DNA of 14,034 nt from Bacteriovoracaceae bacterium UBA7695 (GTDB lineage Bacteria > Bdellovibrionota > Bacteriovoracia > Bacteriovoracales > Bacteriovoracaceae), in NCBI GenBank assembly GCA_002482685.1, contig DLGL01000098.1:1-14034 (forward strand), read 5' to 3'. Of the stretch, positions 7,088 through 13,666 are shown piece by piece. The notes below the pieces were generated by a model. The model was not told the DNA's origin, ran no database searches, and saw only the letters and a program-made list of their open reading frames with translations. A program made the position numbers and the translations under genes. The stretch's first letter is position 1. Each line of letters opens with the position of its first letter.

Positions 7088-8440
7088 ATGAGACTCACCG
7101 CCAGGTTTTTAAGCTTTATATTAGTACTGAATTTTATTCTTCCCCAACAGGGATATGCAAGTGTTTCACAAAGAAATACCGAGCGTAAGGTCACATTTTC
7201 TTTGGTGAAATTGCTCGCTCACGAACTTAAATCTAATCCTAAAGACTATTTCTCGGCCGAAGAGTTGTCTTTAAAAGAAAAGCTTCAGGAAAAAAACATC
7301 ACCAATACCGCAGTAGAAGAGATTAAAAAGAAGCTTCGTAATGAATCATTTGCTCTAAGTGAAATCAAGCAGCAAATCCAGGGACAGTTGCTTTTAGAAG
7401 AGCAGAATAAGCTCATTGAACTCAGGGTCCTTTTAACTAAAGCTTCATCTGAAAAGCTGGACGCTTTCTTTAAGCAGGCCATGAAAGACGGCACTTACAA
7501 TCGGGATTTTTATCTCAGCTATGAGTCTGCGTATAACCAGTTAGAAAAGATAGAAATCTTAATGCAAATGATATCTTCGGATGTCAGTCTTATCCGCTCA
7601 CAAAATGCTAAGCAAATTGGCCTTATGAATCGTTCAGATTTATTAAAGCAGCTTGAGTCGACAGGCACTCTCATGAATTATAAAAACAATGAAGTTGTAA
7701 CGATACTTATAATTGTTCTTACTGTCGCTGCTGCAGGTCTGATTACTTGGGGAATTGTTTCTGCTACCAAAGCGAGACATGAGCGTAAGAAAAAGGAATT
7801 AAATGATGATTTTGACCGCCGTGAAGTAAATGCTCAAAATCAACACGATCAAGACATTAAAACCTTGGACCAAATTTTTGCAGAAAGAGAAAGACTGAGA
7901 GAAGAGGGATACGTGTGGCAGGTATGCTCGACCACCACATCTGTTAAAACTTCCAGCTGCTCTTATGACTTTAGTACCCATGCCGGTGAAGAAGTGTGTG
8001 TAACTCATTGTTTAAAGCAACCAAATACGGGTGTTGAAACAATGCATTCTAAATCTTGTCACTCCTCTTATATTCCTAATAACTGCTTTACAAAAAATCC
8101 AACAGCAGCAGGCTATGATGATGGATATGATTCTGGTTATGACTCTGGATACAGTGTTGGCTATGACCGCGGCTACGATGATGCTTACAGATCGGCTTAC
8201 GATAATGCCTACTCAATGGCCTTTAACTCTGGCTATAACTCTGGATATTCTTCGGGTTTCTCTTCTGGATACTCAGATGGATCTGCTGATTATAGCGACG
8301 AAGACGGCAAATCCGTGAGGGTCTCATCTCTCAGGGCACTTCTATCTGGAGAGGCCGATGAGCGCGCCCAGGGTTACAGAAAAGGCTTTAGTGAGGGGTA
8401 TGCCTATGCCTTGCAACTTAAAGTCGGAATCTCTTTTTAA
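7088..8440 (+). CDS. Exported single-TM protein B2 with six-Cys module and GX3/AX3 repeat tract
   Basis: A 450-residue paralogue of the preceding gene with the same order of parts: signal peptide 1-25 (GYA/SV); helical domain to about 200; transmembrane helix 203-226 (contains ITWGIVSA) followed by KARHERKKK; coiled coil to about 270; cysteines 280, 291, 304, 308, 324, 333; tetrad tract 342-398; C-terminal GYRKGFSEGYAYA. Cysteine gaps (11, 13, 4, 16, 9) almost equal those of B1 (11, 14, 4, 17, 9), and G.ET.H.....S.(F/Y)IP..C is shared. The tract has fewer acids and more Ser than B1, and four of its repeat positions are Ala. The strong positive charge after the helix predicts a cytoplasmic C-terminal half. 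AGGAG at 7077-7081 gives a good ribosome site. It ends the four-gene operon; a stable hairpin starts 7 nt after the stop. Confidence 0.88.
   Translation: MRLTARFLSFILVLNFILPQQGYASVSQRNTERKVTFSLVKLLAHELKSNPKDYFSAEELSLKEKLQEKNITNTAVEEIKKKLRNESFALSEIKQQIQGQLLLEEQNKLIELRVLLTKASSEKLDAFFKQAMKDGTYNRDFYLSYESAYNQLEKIEILMQMISSDVSLIRSQNAKQIGLMNRSDLLKQLESTGTLMNYKNNEVVTILIIVLTVAAAGLITWGIVSATKARHERKKKELNDDFDRREVNAQNQHDQDIKTLDQIFAERERLREEGYVWQVCSTTTSVKTSSCSYDFSTHAGEEVCVTHCLKQPNTGVETMHSKSCHSSYIPNNCFTKNPTAAGYDDGYDSGYDSGYSVGYDRGYDDAYRSAYDNAYSMAFNSGYNSGYSSGFSSGYSDGSADYSDEDGKSVRVSSLRALLSGEADERAQGYRKGFSEGYAYALQLKVGISF
8111..8281 (+). repeat. Tract coding for 14 GX3/AX3 tetrads in B2
   Basis: Residues 342-398 carry Gly, or Ala in four consecutive units (YDDA, YRSA, YDNA, YSMA), at strict i+4 spacing, with Tyr or Phe opening every unit. 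The register equals that in B1, but the units are too diverged to be a recent gene conversion. Confidence 0.9.
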
Positions 8441-8446
8441 CTATTT

Positions 8447-8475
8447 CAGGGGGATAGGCACGTTCTATCCCCCTG
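8447..8475 (+). terminator. Strong 11-bp hairpin after the four-gene operon
   Basis: CAGGGGGATAG (8447-8457) pairs perfectly with CTATCCCCCTG (8465-8475) around a 7-nt loop (GCACGTT). It begins 7 nt after the TAA at 8438-8440, where an intrinsic terminator is expected. The sequence that follows, TCAAAACTCTTTA, has no proper T-run, so it may act as a weak or factor-assisted terminator or as a 3'-end stabiliser. Confidence 0.65.
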
Positions 8476-8534
8476 TCAAAACTCTTTACACCCACTGGAA
8501 AAACTTCGCTCCTGACCCATCTTGCTTCTCTTCC

Positions 8535-8543
8535 TGACATAAT
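8535..8543 (+). promoter_or_regulatory. Extended -10 promoter directly before the secreted 586-residue protein
   Basis: TGACATAAT is an extended -10 (TGn plus CATAAT, five of six to TATAAT). The expected start of transcription falls at about 8549-8551, on the ATG at 8550. No convincing -35 is seen. The absence of any Shine-Dalgarno sequence in 8535-8549 fits a leaderless message. Confidence 0.5.
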
Positions 8544-8549
8544 GCTTTC

Positions 8550-10310
8550 ATGAAAACTCTTCTCTTAATAATACTGATGTTTCAGGTCACACACGCTTTT
8601 TCCCAGGAAGCACATAAGTATGTTTCGGCGTATTTTGAGAGGCCTCTTAGTTGTCCTCTCAGGTTTTCAAACCTCAGCCATCTACGCGATCAGGTTCAGG
8701 CCCTAACTAATACCCTGGGCAACGGCTGCACGAGCAGTGGTCAGCAAGCACTTAAACAACTCAACTCGAGTGTTTCAAACTTAGAGGGGATTGCTTCAAC
8801 CTGGTCAACGATGAGAGGAAATGATCAGAATGCCCAAAATGCTCAATTAGCAAAAAATGCCAGTCAGGTTCTGGGTAGTTTGAATATCATAACGTCTAAC
8901 AACGCCTGCTTTTATGACATTAGATCGAGAGGGGCGTTGCCTGTGGTATCTGATATCATTATGAGTCTCTCACAACTCGGTCTTCTTATTCCAAGTGCTA
9001 CAGGAACCGTGGTTGCTATGGGTGGATATGTTGTAGGATCAGGTTTAAAGATTGTTAATGAACTTGTGAAGAAAAAATTCAACTGGAATAAACCTGAAGA
9101 GCGACGTGCTTTCCTGCAACTTAACTGTGCCTTCTTTGATAACCGCAGAGTGATAGAAGAAATGGGGCTATTTAATCCAGAAACTCCTTCCTTTCGTGAA
9201 AAACTTATTCATGACATGAAAAAAGAGCGCTTGAAACTCATCAAAACACAAAAAGATTTTGAAAAAGCGGCCCTTTCTAATGAAGCATTTTTGGACGAAC
9301 AGCTCAACTCAATCCCAAGCATCAAGTCTTTAGGTCTCAATCCAATACTATCCAGGAAACTTGATGAATTATCGTTGGCATTATCGTCCCGTCCTGCCGA
9401 CTATGCAGCTAAGTGGAAGCAAGTTTCGTCAATGGCGTTTCTTGCTCCTCAAATTAAGGAGATGCTTAAAGAATTAAAACTTGAAGCGTTGGATGACCGG
9501 GCCGTTCAAATTATGGTTAATAATCTTGAAAATCTGACTCCGCATATTGCAAAAGATGGTAACGCCTGGAACTGCACAATTGATGACTATGAATTAAAGT
9601 ATAGAGGTCCAATTGTTGCCTTCTCATCTCAGATTTCTGCCGCCATTAAAAAGTCCATGTCTTACATGGAAGCAGAAGCCAGTGCGCAGGATAAAAAACT
9701 TGCCAAGAGAATTTCTGACTTAAAAGTTAAGCTCATAGAGGCCAATACTATGTCATGGGCAGCTTCTCAGCGACTTACTTCAGTTGAAGCAAGGATTACG
9801 TCCCTTGAAAACTCTGAGAGACAGTACCTCTTTTCTGAAAAAGATGAAGGGAAGTCGGATGCTGTTGAAATTCTTGATCACTACAGAAAACTTCAGCAGA
9901 GTATCCTGGGCAAAGAGGGTAAAGGGTATCTTAAAAATTCTCTGGACCGAATGGATGATGTTTTACTTGGTTTAAAGAAGCAAATTACACAGATAGATCA
10001 TGCACAGCCAGGTCGAGAAAAATGTGCGGCAGCGGAAAAATTGCGTTTTGTGTGGGCGCAATATCATTTCAAGGCGCAGGAGTCATATGACTTTGTAGCC
10101 ACGAATCTGGATTTGTACAGATCGAGTTACAAAATTGGAAATGAAAAACAAAAAGCGGCAACTGATTTTGTTTTGGGTCAGATCTTTTCCATCGAAGAAG
10201 TTGAGGAAGGCAGGACTCCGGCCCCTCAAAGCGTTGGATACTATATGAACAGTGTGAACCGGTTAATGGGTGAAGTGGAAGGAAAGCTTCAGGATTCCGG
10301 GTGTTTCTAA
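8550..10310 (+). CDS. Large secreted helical protein with hydrophobic segment, unknown family
   Basis: A 586-residue exported protein that I do not recognise. The signal peptide is residues 1-18. Seven cysteines follow (35, 60, 120, 193, 342, 492, 585). Residues 131-173 are hydrophobic and rich in Gly, Ser and Ala with a proline at 148, like two short helices forming a hairpin, and are followed by KKKF. Beyond that the chain is long-helical with a coiled coil at about 370-430. This overall shape (signal peptide, helical bundle, buried hydrophobic hairpin) resembles alpha-helical pore-forming toxins, but no motif proves this. The gap from the four-gene operon holds a hairpin and an extended -10, so the gene is probably transcribed separately. 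No ribosome-binding sequence precedes the ATG; the signal peptide supports this start over the ATG at codon 10. Confidence 0.87.
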   Translation: MKTLLLIILMFQVTHAFSQEAHKYVSAYFERPLSCPLRFSNLSHLRDQVQALTNTLGNGCTSSGQQALKQLNSSVSNLEGIASTWSTMRGNDQNAQNAQLAKNASQVLGSLNIITSNNACFYDIRSRGALPVVSDIIMSLSQLGLLIPSATGTVVAMGGYVVGSGLKIVNELVKKKFNWNKPEERRAFLQLNCAFFDNRRVIEEMGLFNPETPSFREKLIHDMKKERLKLIKTQKDFEKAALSNEAFLDEQLNSIPSIKSLGLNPILSRKLDELSLALSSRPADYAAKWKQVSSMAFLAPQIKEMLKELKLEALDDRAVQIMVNNLENLTPHIAKDGNAWNCTIDDYELKYRGPIVAFSSQISAAIKKSMSYMEAEASAQDKKLAKRISDLKVKLIEANTMSWAASQRLTSVEARITSLENSERQYLFSEKDEGKSDAVEILDHYRKLQQSILGKEGKGYLKNSLDRMDDVLLGLKKQITQIDHAQPGREKCAAAEKLRFVWAQYHFKAQESYDFVATNLDLYRSSYKIGNEKQKAATDFVLGQIFSIEEVEEGRTPAPQSVGYYMNSVNRLMGEVEGKLQDSGCF

Positions 10311-10369
10311 TAGCCGACTAAAGCAGACCGTCTTGAATTCGCCCCTATAACGGTACTATTTACCCTGCT

Positions 10370-10397
10370 TTGTCATATGCCCCTGGGAATTTATAAT
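10370..10397 (+). promoter_or_regulatory. Near-consensus sigma-70 promoter of the PAS-protein operon
   Basis: TTGTCA (10370-10375), a 16-bp spacer and TATAAT (10392-10397) form the best sigma-70-type promoter in the window. Transcription should start near 10404, leaving a leader of under 10 nt in which GGGGGAA (10404-10410) is the ribosome site for the ATG at 10413. Confidence 0.7.
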
Positions 10398-10406
10398 TAA
10401 CCTGGG
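10382..10406 (+). repeat. CCTGGG direct repeat flanking the -10
   Basis: CCTGGG occurs at 10382-10387 and 10401-10406, 19 bp apart, on either side of TATAAT. The position would suit an operator, but the repeat is short and the second copy is also part of the ribosome site, so chance is possible. Confidence 0.3.
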
Positions 10407-10412
10407 GGAACT

Positions 10413-10916
10413 ATGCTCAAAAAAGAACTACGGTCACGTCTGCGATCTCACCAAGGTCACCAAGAAGATTTATCTTCTTATACTAAAACTCGGATTAATA
10501 TTCCCAACCTTCCTTCCTTATCGCAAGAGTATGAAGAGCAAGTATGTCAGCTTATAAATTCTCTCACTATTAAGCCGTGCCTCATTCAGTTTCACCATCC
10601 CAATGATTTGAGTGACTATGAGTCTGTTAGAAATTTTATTTCTCTTCTTAGTGAACAAAAAAGTCTCTGGAGTGCGCTCACCGGAACATTAAGCTGGATC
10701 AGTGTGAGTTTTACAAGAAGTGGCGCCCTCATTTCCTTCGATCATTCAAATCTTGATTTGGTAATATTAGAAGACTCTCTTAAAACAATGAGCTTTAGGT
10801 CGGATGTTCTGGTTTCATTTAATATTCAGAAGCGAGCCGAGCATGTTTCTATAAAAATGAGATTGGAAAAAAACAAAATTTCAAGCCTCTCGTCTGAAAA
10901 GGAAAATTCTCTATGA
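10413..10916 (+). CDS. Soluble protein of unknown function, operon partner of the PAS protein
   Basis: A 167-residue protein without signal peptide or membrane helix, presumably cytoplasmic. The N-terminus is basic (KKELRSRLRSHQGHQ); the middle alternates helices and strands (IKPCLIQFHH, LSWISVSFTRSGALISF, DVLVSFNIQ), giving an alpha/beta domain; the tail is charged. No catalytic motif is visible and I do not recognise the family. It starts 16 nt after a strong promoter, with GGGGGAA just upstream. Its last codons overlap the next gene by ATGA (10913-10916), so translation is coupled and a functional link to that membrane sensor is likely, for instance as a regulator or cytoplasmic partner. 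That link is inferred from arrangement only. Confidence 0.8.
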   Translation: MLKKELRSRLRSHQGHQEDLSSYTKTRINIPNLPSLSQEYEEQVCQLINSLTIKPCLIQFHHPNDLSDYESVRNFISLLSEQKSLWSALTGTLSWISVSFTRSGALISFDHSNLDLVILEDSLKTMSFRSDVLVSFNIQKRAEHVSIKMRLEKNKISSLSSEKENSL

Positions 10917-12100
10917 GAAAATACGCCGCTGCAGCTCTTAGCTTAGCAATAATTTACGGATTCACGTTATGGCCTACCACAGAAGTTTCTCCACAAAAGA
11001 ATCGAACGGTTACTTATAAAGGAATTAACAACGAAGCCTTTGAAGCTTTAAAGGCGGAAATCTCCGCAAAAACGATAGAGAATAATACTTTAAAAACACG
11101 TGTCTCAAAACATATCGAGAATCTTAAAGAGAAAAAGTCGATTGTTTACCAGACTCATTCAAAATCTCAGAAGCAACCAGTTGCAAGCTATATATGGATT
11201 TATCTTGCTGGTCTCTGCGTCGGGATCGCGGGGTTTGCAACCTTTCGTAACAAACAAGCTTCAGTTGGTGCGGATTCCTTCGAAGCCGATTCTTTGAATC
11301 CTACTATGAAGCGTGTTCTAACGGAACTCTCGACTCCTGTCCTTATTTGTAATTCTGACTTTGTAGTTACATGGCAGAACAAAGAATCTGAAAAACTAAA
11401 TCTTGGAACTGACATCATTCAGGATTTTGTAGAGTATTCATTTGATAAAGATTTTTTTGAAGTAAATTCTAAAAACTATGACGTAAAGGTCGATGAACTG
11501 AAGCATAAAACGGGCCAAGTGAATTATATGATTCAGCTTGTTACTCGGCCCGCCAACTCTAATCTGTTAAGTCATGTTTCTAATGCCTCGGATGTGGAAA
11601 AGATTCTGGATATTTCAAATCAGGGGTCAGAAAATTTTAAAGGCATGAATCAGCTTGTTGCCGAGAATACTCTTAAAATGAATTCACTTTTTAAGAATTC
11701 ATCAAAATTCATGGATGTGGACTTTGACGAAAATCTATCTGAGTGCTTTATTGAGTCTGGCAGGTTGAATGATGCAGTAAGTGAATTTATGATGGCCAAC
11801 TACCAGCTCATTAAAAATGATTCTCAGGTCTCGAGTGTTTACTTTCGTACCTCAGAGAAGGGTCAGAGATTTAACCTCAATTGCTTCATCCCATCTCTGC
11901 AAAAAGATTCCTTCGCAGTTGCCGAGGCTTCCAATATTTTCATTCAGAAACTCTCTACACTGGAATCAAAATTTAATTTGTATTACCCACGTGTCTCATT
12001 TAGATGGATTACGATGGATGAGATTCAAGGCGTTGATATTTGTCTTAGCTTAGAAAATAAAAGTGAACTTGAGTCTACATTGAAAGAAACAAATACTTAA
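10913..12100 (+). CDS. Two-TM sensor-like protein with PAS-like domain and degenerate kinase-like tail
   Basis: A 395-residue membrane protein laid out like a sensor histidine kinase: an N-terminal membrane helix (5-20), a periplasmic helical segment (21-91), a second membrane helix (92-111) and a cytoplasmic part. Residues about 134-212 look like a PAS domain (TPVLICNSDFVVTWQNKESEKL is the typical PAS opening). Residues 225-390 have the helix and strand rhythm of a dimerisation plus ATPase region, but I find no phospho-acceptor H-box and no N, G1 or G2 box. It is therefore probably not an active kinase, and may be a pseudokinase or a signalling scaffold. It overlaps the upstream gene by ATGA and ends 3 nt before the convergent ferredoxin gene, with no terminator hairpin visible in between. 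PAS is moderately sure; the kinase relation is tentative. Confidence 0.8.
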   Translation: MRKYAAAALSLAIIYGFTLWPTTEVSPQKNRTVTYKGINNEAFEALKAEISAKTIENNTLKTRVSKHIENLKEKKSIVYQTHSKSQKQPVASYIWIYLAGLCVGIAGFATFRNKQASVGADSFEADSLNPTMKRVLTELSTPVLICNSDFVVTWQNKESEKLNLGTDIIQDFVEYSFDKDFFEVNSKNYDVKVDELKHKTGQVNYMIQLVTRPANSNLLSHVSNASDVEKILDISNQGSENFKGMNQLVAENTLKMNSLFKNSSKFMDVDFDENLSECFIESGRLNDAVSEFMMANYQLIKNDSQVSSVYFRTSEKGQRFNLNCFIPSLQKDSFAVAEASNIFIQKLSTLESKFNLYYPRVSFRWITMDEIQGVDICLSLENKSELESTLKETNT

Positions 12101-12103
12101 AAC

Positions 12104-12421
12104 TTACTTAATCGATTTAATGGTTACAGGCCCGGAAACCTTCGCCCGACAGGAGAGTCTAATCTCCTTGTCCTTGATAAAATTTTCACCGTATTGTTGA
12201 CTGAATTCATCTCTGAGGGCATCGATTGTGTTTTGCTCAATGATTCCAGCTGGGAGTAGGTTTTCCTTTCCAGTAATCACTTCAATTCTACAAGCTCCAC
12301 ACGAACCGGATAAGCAGCCATGAGGAAGGCTATACCCTCGGTCATAGAGGGAGTCGTAAAGGATTTCTCCTTCATTTACTTCGAAAACTTTTTCTGTGTC
12401 TTTAATTGACACTATGGGCAT
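12104..12421 (-). CDS. [2Fe-2S] ferredoxin
   Basis: A plant/adrenodoxin-superfamily [2Fe-2S] ferredoxin of 105 residues. Its cluster ligands lie in HGCLSGSCGACRIEV (Cys36, Cys41, Cys44 counted from the chosen start) and in LSCRAKVSG (Cys91). The C-x4-C-x2-C plus distal C pattern, the VxI opening strand and the length fit a small electron carrier. I chose the ATG at 12421: it is preceded by AAGG nine bases away, and MPIVSI is a natural opening strand. An ATG at 12445 would add eight residues (MILTRLNP) but has no ribosome site. It is convergent with the PAS protein and divergent from the leucine dehydrogenase. Partner enzymes are not identifiable; the reductase-like gene at 2656-3648 is far away. 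Confidence 0.93.
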   Translation of the reverse strand: MPIVSIKDTEKVFEVNEGEILYDSLYDRGYSLPHGCLSGSCGACRIEVITGKENLLPAGIIEQNTIDALRDEFSQQYGENFIKDKEIRLSCRAKVSGPVTIKSIK

Positions 12422-12496
12422 AGGGTTTAACCTTGTCAAAATCATCTGGGTTTAAGAAACTTTTCGCGTTCAAAATAAGTCTAACTTAAGTGCCAT

Positions 12497-12533
12497 AAAT
12501 GGTCACTATGAAATGGTCACATTTAGATGACCA
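12497..12533 (+). promoter_or_regulatory. Phased TGGTCA array, possible operator of the leucine dehydrogenase gene
   Basis: AAATGGTCAC occurs twice as an exact 10-bp direct repeat (12497-12506, 12511-12520). The inverted form TGACCA follows at 12528-12533. The TGGTCA/TGACCA cores start at 12500, 12514 and 12528, exactly 14 bp apart, and the last touches the ribosome site (AAGGAG, 12533-12538). An 8-bp palindrome ACTTAAGT lies at 12484-12491. No protein is known to me for this exact site; an operator or an RNA element is possible. Confidence 0.45.
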
Positions 12534-12544
12534 AGGAGCCTTTA

Positions 12545-13657
12545 ATGCTTACGCTCGAGAAAATGTATTCCATGGGCCACGAACAAGTTGTCTATTTTCA
12601 GGATAAGTCATGCGGTTTAAAGGCTATCATCGCTATTCATGATACAACTCTTGGTCCTGCCCTAGGTGGTACGAGATTATGGCAATATGCGAATGAAGAG
12701 GACGCACTTATTGATGTATTAAGGCTTTCAAAAGGTATGACTTATAAAGCTGCTGTTTCAGGATTAAATCTTGGTGGTGGGAAAGCGGTTATTATCGCAG
12801 ATCCTAAAAAAGATAAATCTGAAGCACTCTTCCGTTCATTCGGCCGCTTTATCGAATCTCTCAATGGTCGCTATATTACAGCTGAAGATGTTAATACAAG
12901 CGTTGATGATATTGAGCATATCTTTGCAGAAACAAATTATGTAACTGGGGTCGCTCAACAGTATGGTGGTTCGGGAAATCCGGCGCCTTATACCGCGCTT
13001 GGTGTTTTTCGTGGCATTGAAGCTTCTGTGACAAATGCATTTGGTACAAGAAGCCTCAAAGGCAGATCTGTGGCCATTCAAGGAGTAGGATCTGTTGGAT
13101 TTGAGTTATCTAAACTCCTGAATGAAGCAGGAGCGAGTATTGTCTACACGGATATTAATGAGCGCGGCATTCAGAAGATGAAAGAATCTTTTCCTAATGC
13201 AAAATTTGTTTCTTCAAATGAGATTTTTTCTGCGGCTTGCGACGTGTATGCTCCTTGCGCACTTGGGGCATCTGTAAATGATGAAACAATTTCTATGATG
13301 AAATGTAAAATCATCGCAGGAGCAGCCAATAATCAATTAAAAGAAGACCGTCACGGCGCCATCGTAAAAGAAAAAGGAATTATCTACGCTCCAGATTATC
13401 TTATTAATGCTGGTGGATTGATGAACGTTTCGATTGAGTTTGAAGGTTGGGCAGATTCTAAGTCTCGCCGTATGATTGATACCATTTATGACAAGACTCT
13501 CGAAGTTTTTAAAATTTCTGACGAACAAAATATTCCCGTTAACAGAGCTGCTGATGTGATGGCAGAGAAGAGAATTGAGTCGATAAGAAATATTAAAAAT
13601 GCCTATCTTGGAAAAACTAATTTTCGCATGCCTGGACAAAAAAATCGTCGCGGGTAA
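12545..13657 (+). CDS. ldh: Leucine dehydrogenase-type amino-acid dehydrogenase (Glu/Leu/Phe/Val family)
   Basis: The enzyme catalyses NAD-dependent oxidative deamination of branched-chain amino acids to 2-oxo acids and ammonia, in the cytoplasm. Counted from this start, Lys68 (KGMTYKAA) and the catalytic Lys80 (GGGKAVI) fall on the classic Bacillus leucine dehydrogenase numbers; GGTRLW (41-46) helps form the substrate pocket, AEDVNTS holds Asp115, and GVGSVG (180-185) is the NAD-binding turn. At 370 residues it is family-sized. AAGGAG (12533-12538) lies 6 nt before ATG 12545; an ATG at 12527 would add six residues but puts that site inside the gene. It is divergent from the ferredoxin across 123 bp that contain a phased repeat. 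Leucine rather than phenylalanine or valine preference rests on overall resemblance. The tail ends in a basic GQKNRRG. Confidence 0.95.
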   Translation: MLTLEKMYSMGHEQVVYFQDKSCGLKAIIAIHDTTLGPALGGTRLWQYANEEDALIDVLRLSKGMTYKAAVSGLNLGGGKAVIIADPKKDKSEALFRSFGRFIESLNGRYITAEDVNTSVDDIEHIFAETNYVTGVAQQYGGSGNPAPYTALGVFRGIEASVTNAFGTRSLKGRSVAIQGVGSVGFELSKLLNEAGASIVYTDINERGIQKMKESFPNAKFVSSNEIFSAACDVYAPCALGASVNDETISMMKCKIIAGAANNQLKEDRHGAIVKEKGIIYAPDYLINAGGLMNVSIEFEGWADSKSRRMIDTIYDKTLEVFKISDEQNIPVNRAADVMAEKRIESIRNIKNAYLGKTNFRMPGQKNRRG

Positions 13658-13666
13658 TCTTCAGTT

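Noticed and set aside
8111..8281. CRISPR or tandem DNA repeat
   Set aside because: Units are 12 nt, in frame, and diverged at codon third positions; this is a protein repeat.
8031..8318. Met/Leu-rich open frame over the B2 repeat tract
   Set aside because: Same shadow effect as in B1; lies wholly inside a well-supported gene.
12422..12445. N-terminal extension of the ferredoxin from ATG 12445
   Set aside because: No ribosome site in front; the ATG at 12421 has AAGG upstream and gives a standard ferredoxin N-terminus.
12527..12544. N-terminal extension of leucine dehydrogenase from ATG 12527
   Set aside because: It would place the AAGGAG ribosome site inside the gene; ATG 12545 gives Lys68/Lys80 numbering equal to Bacillus enzymes.
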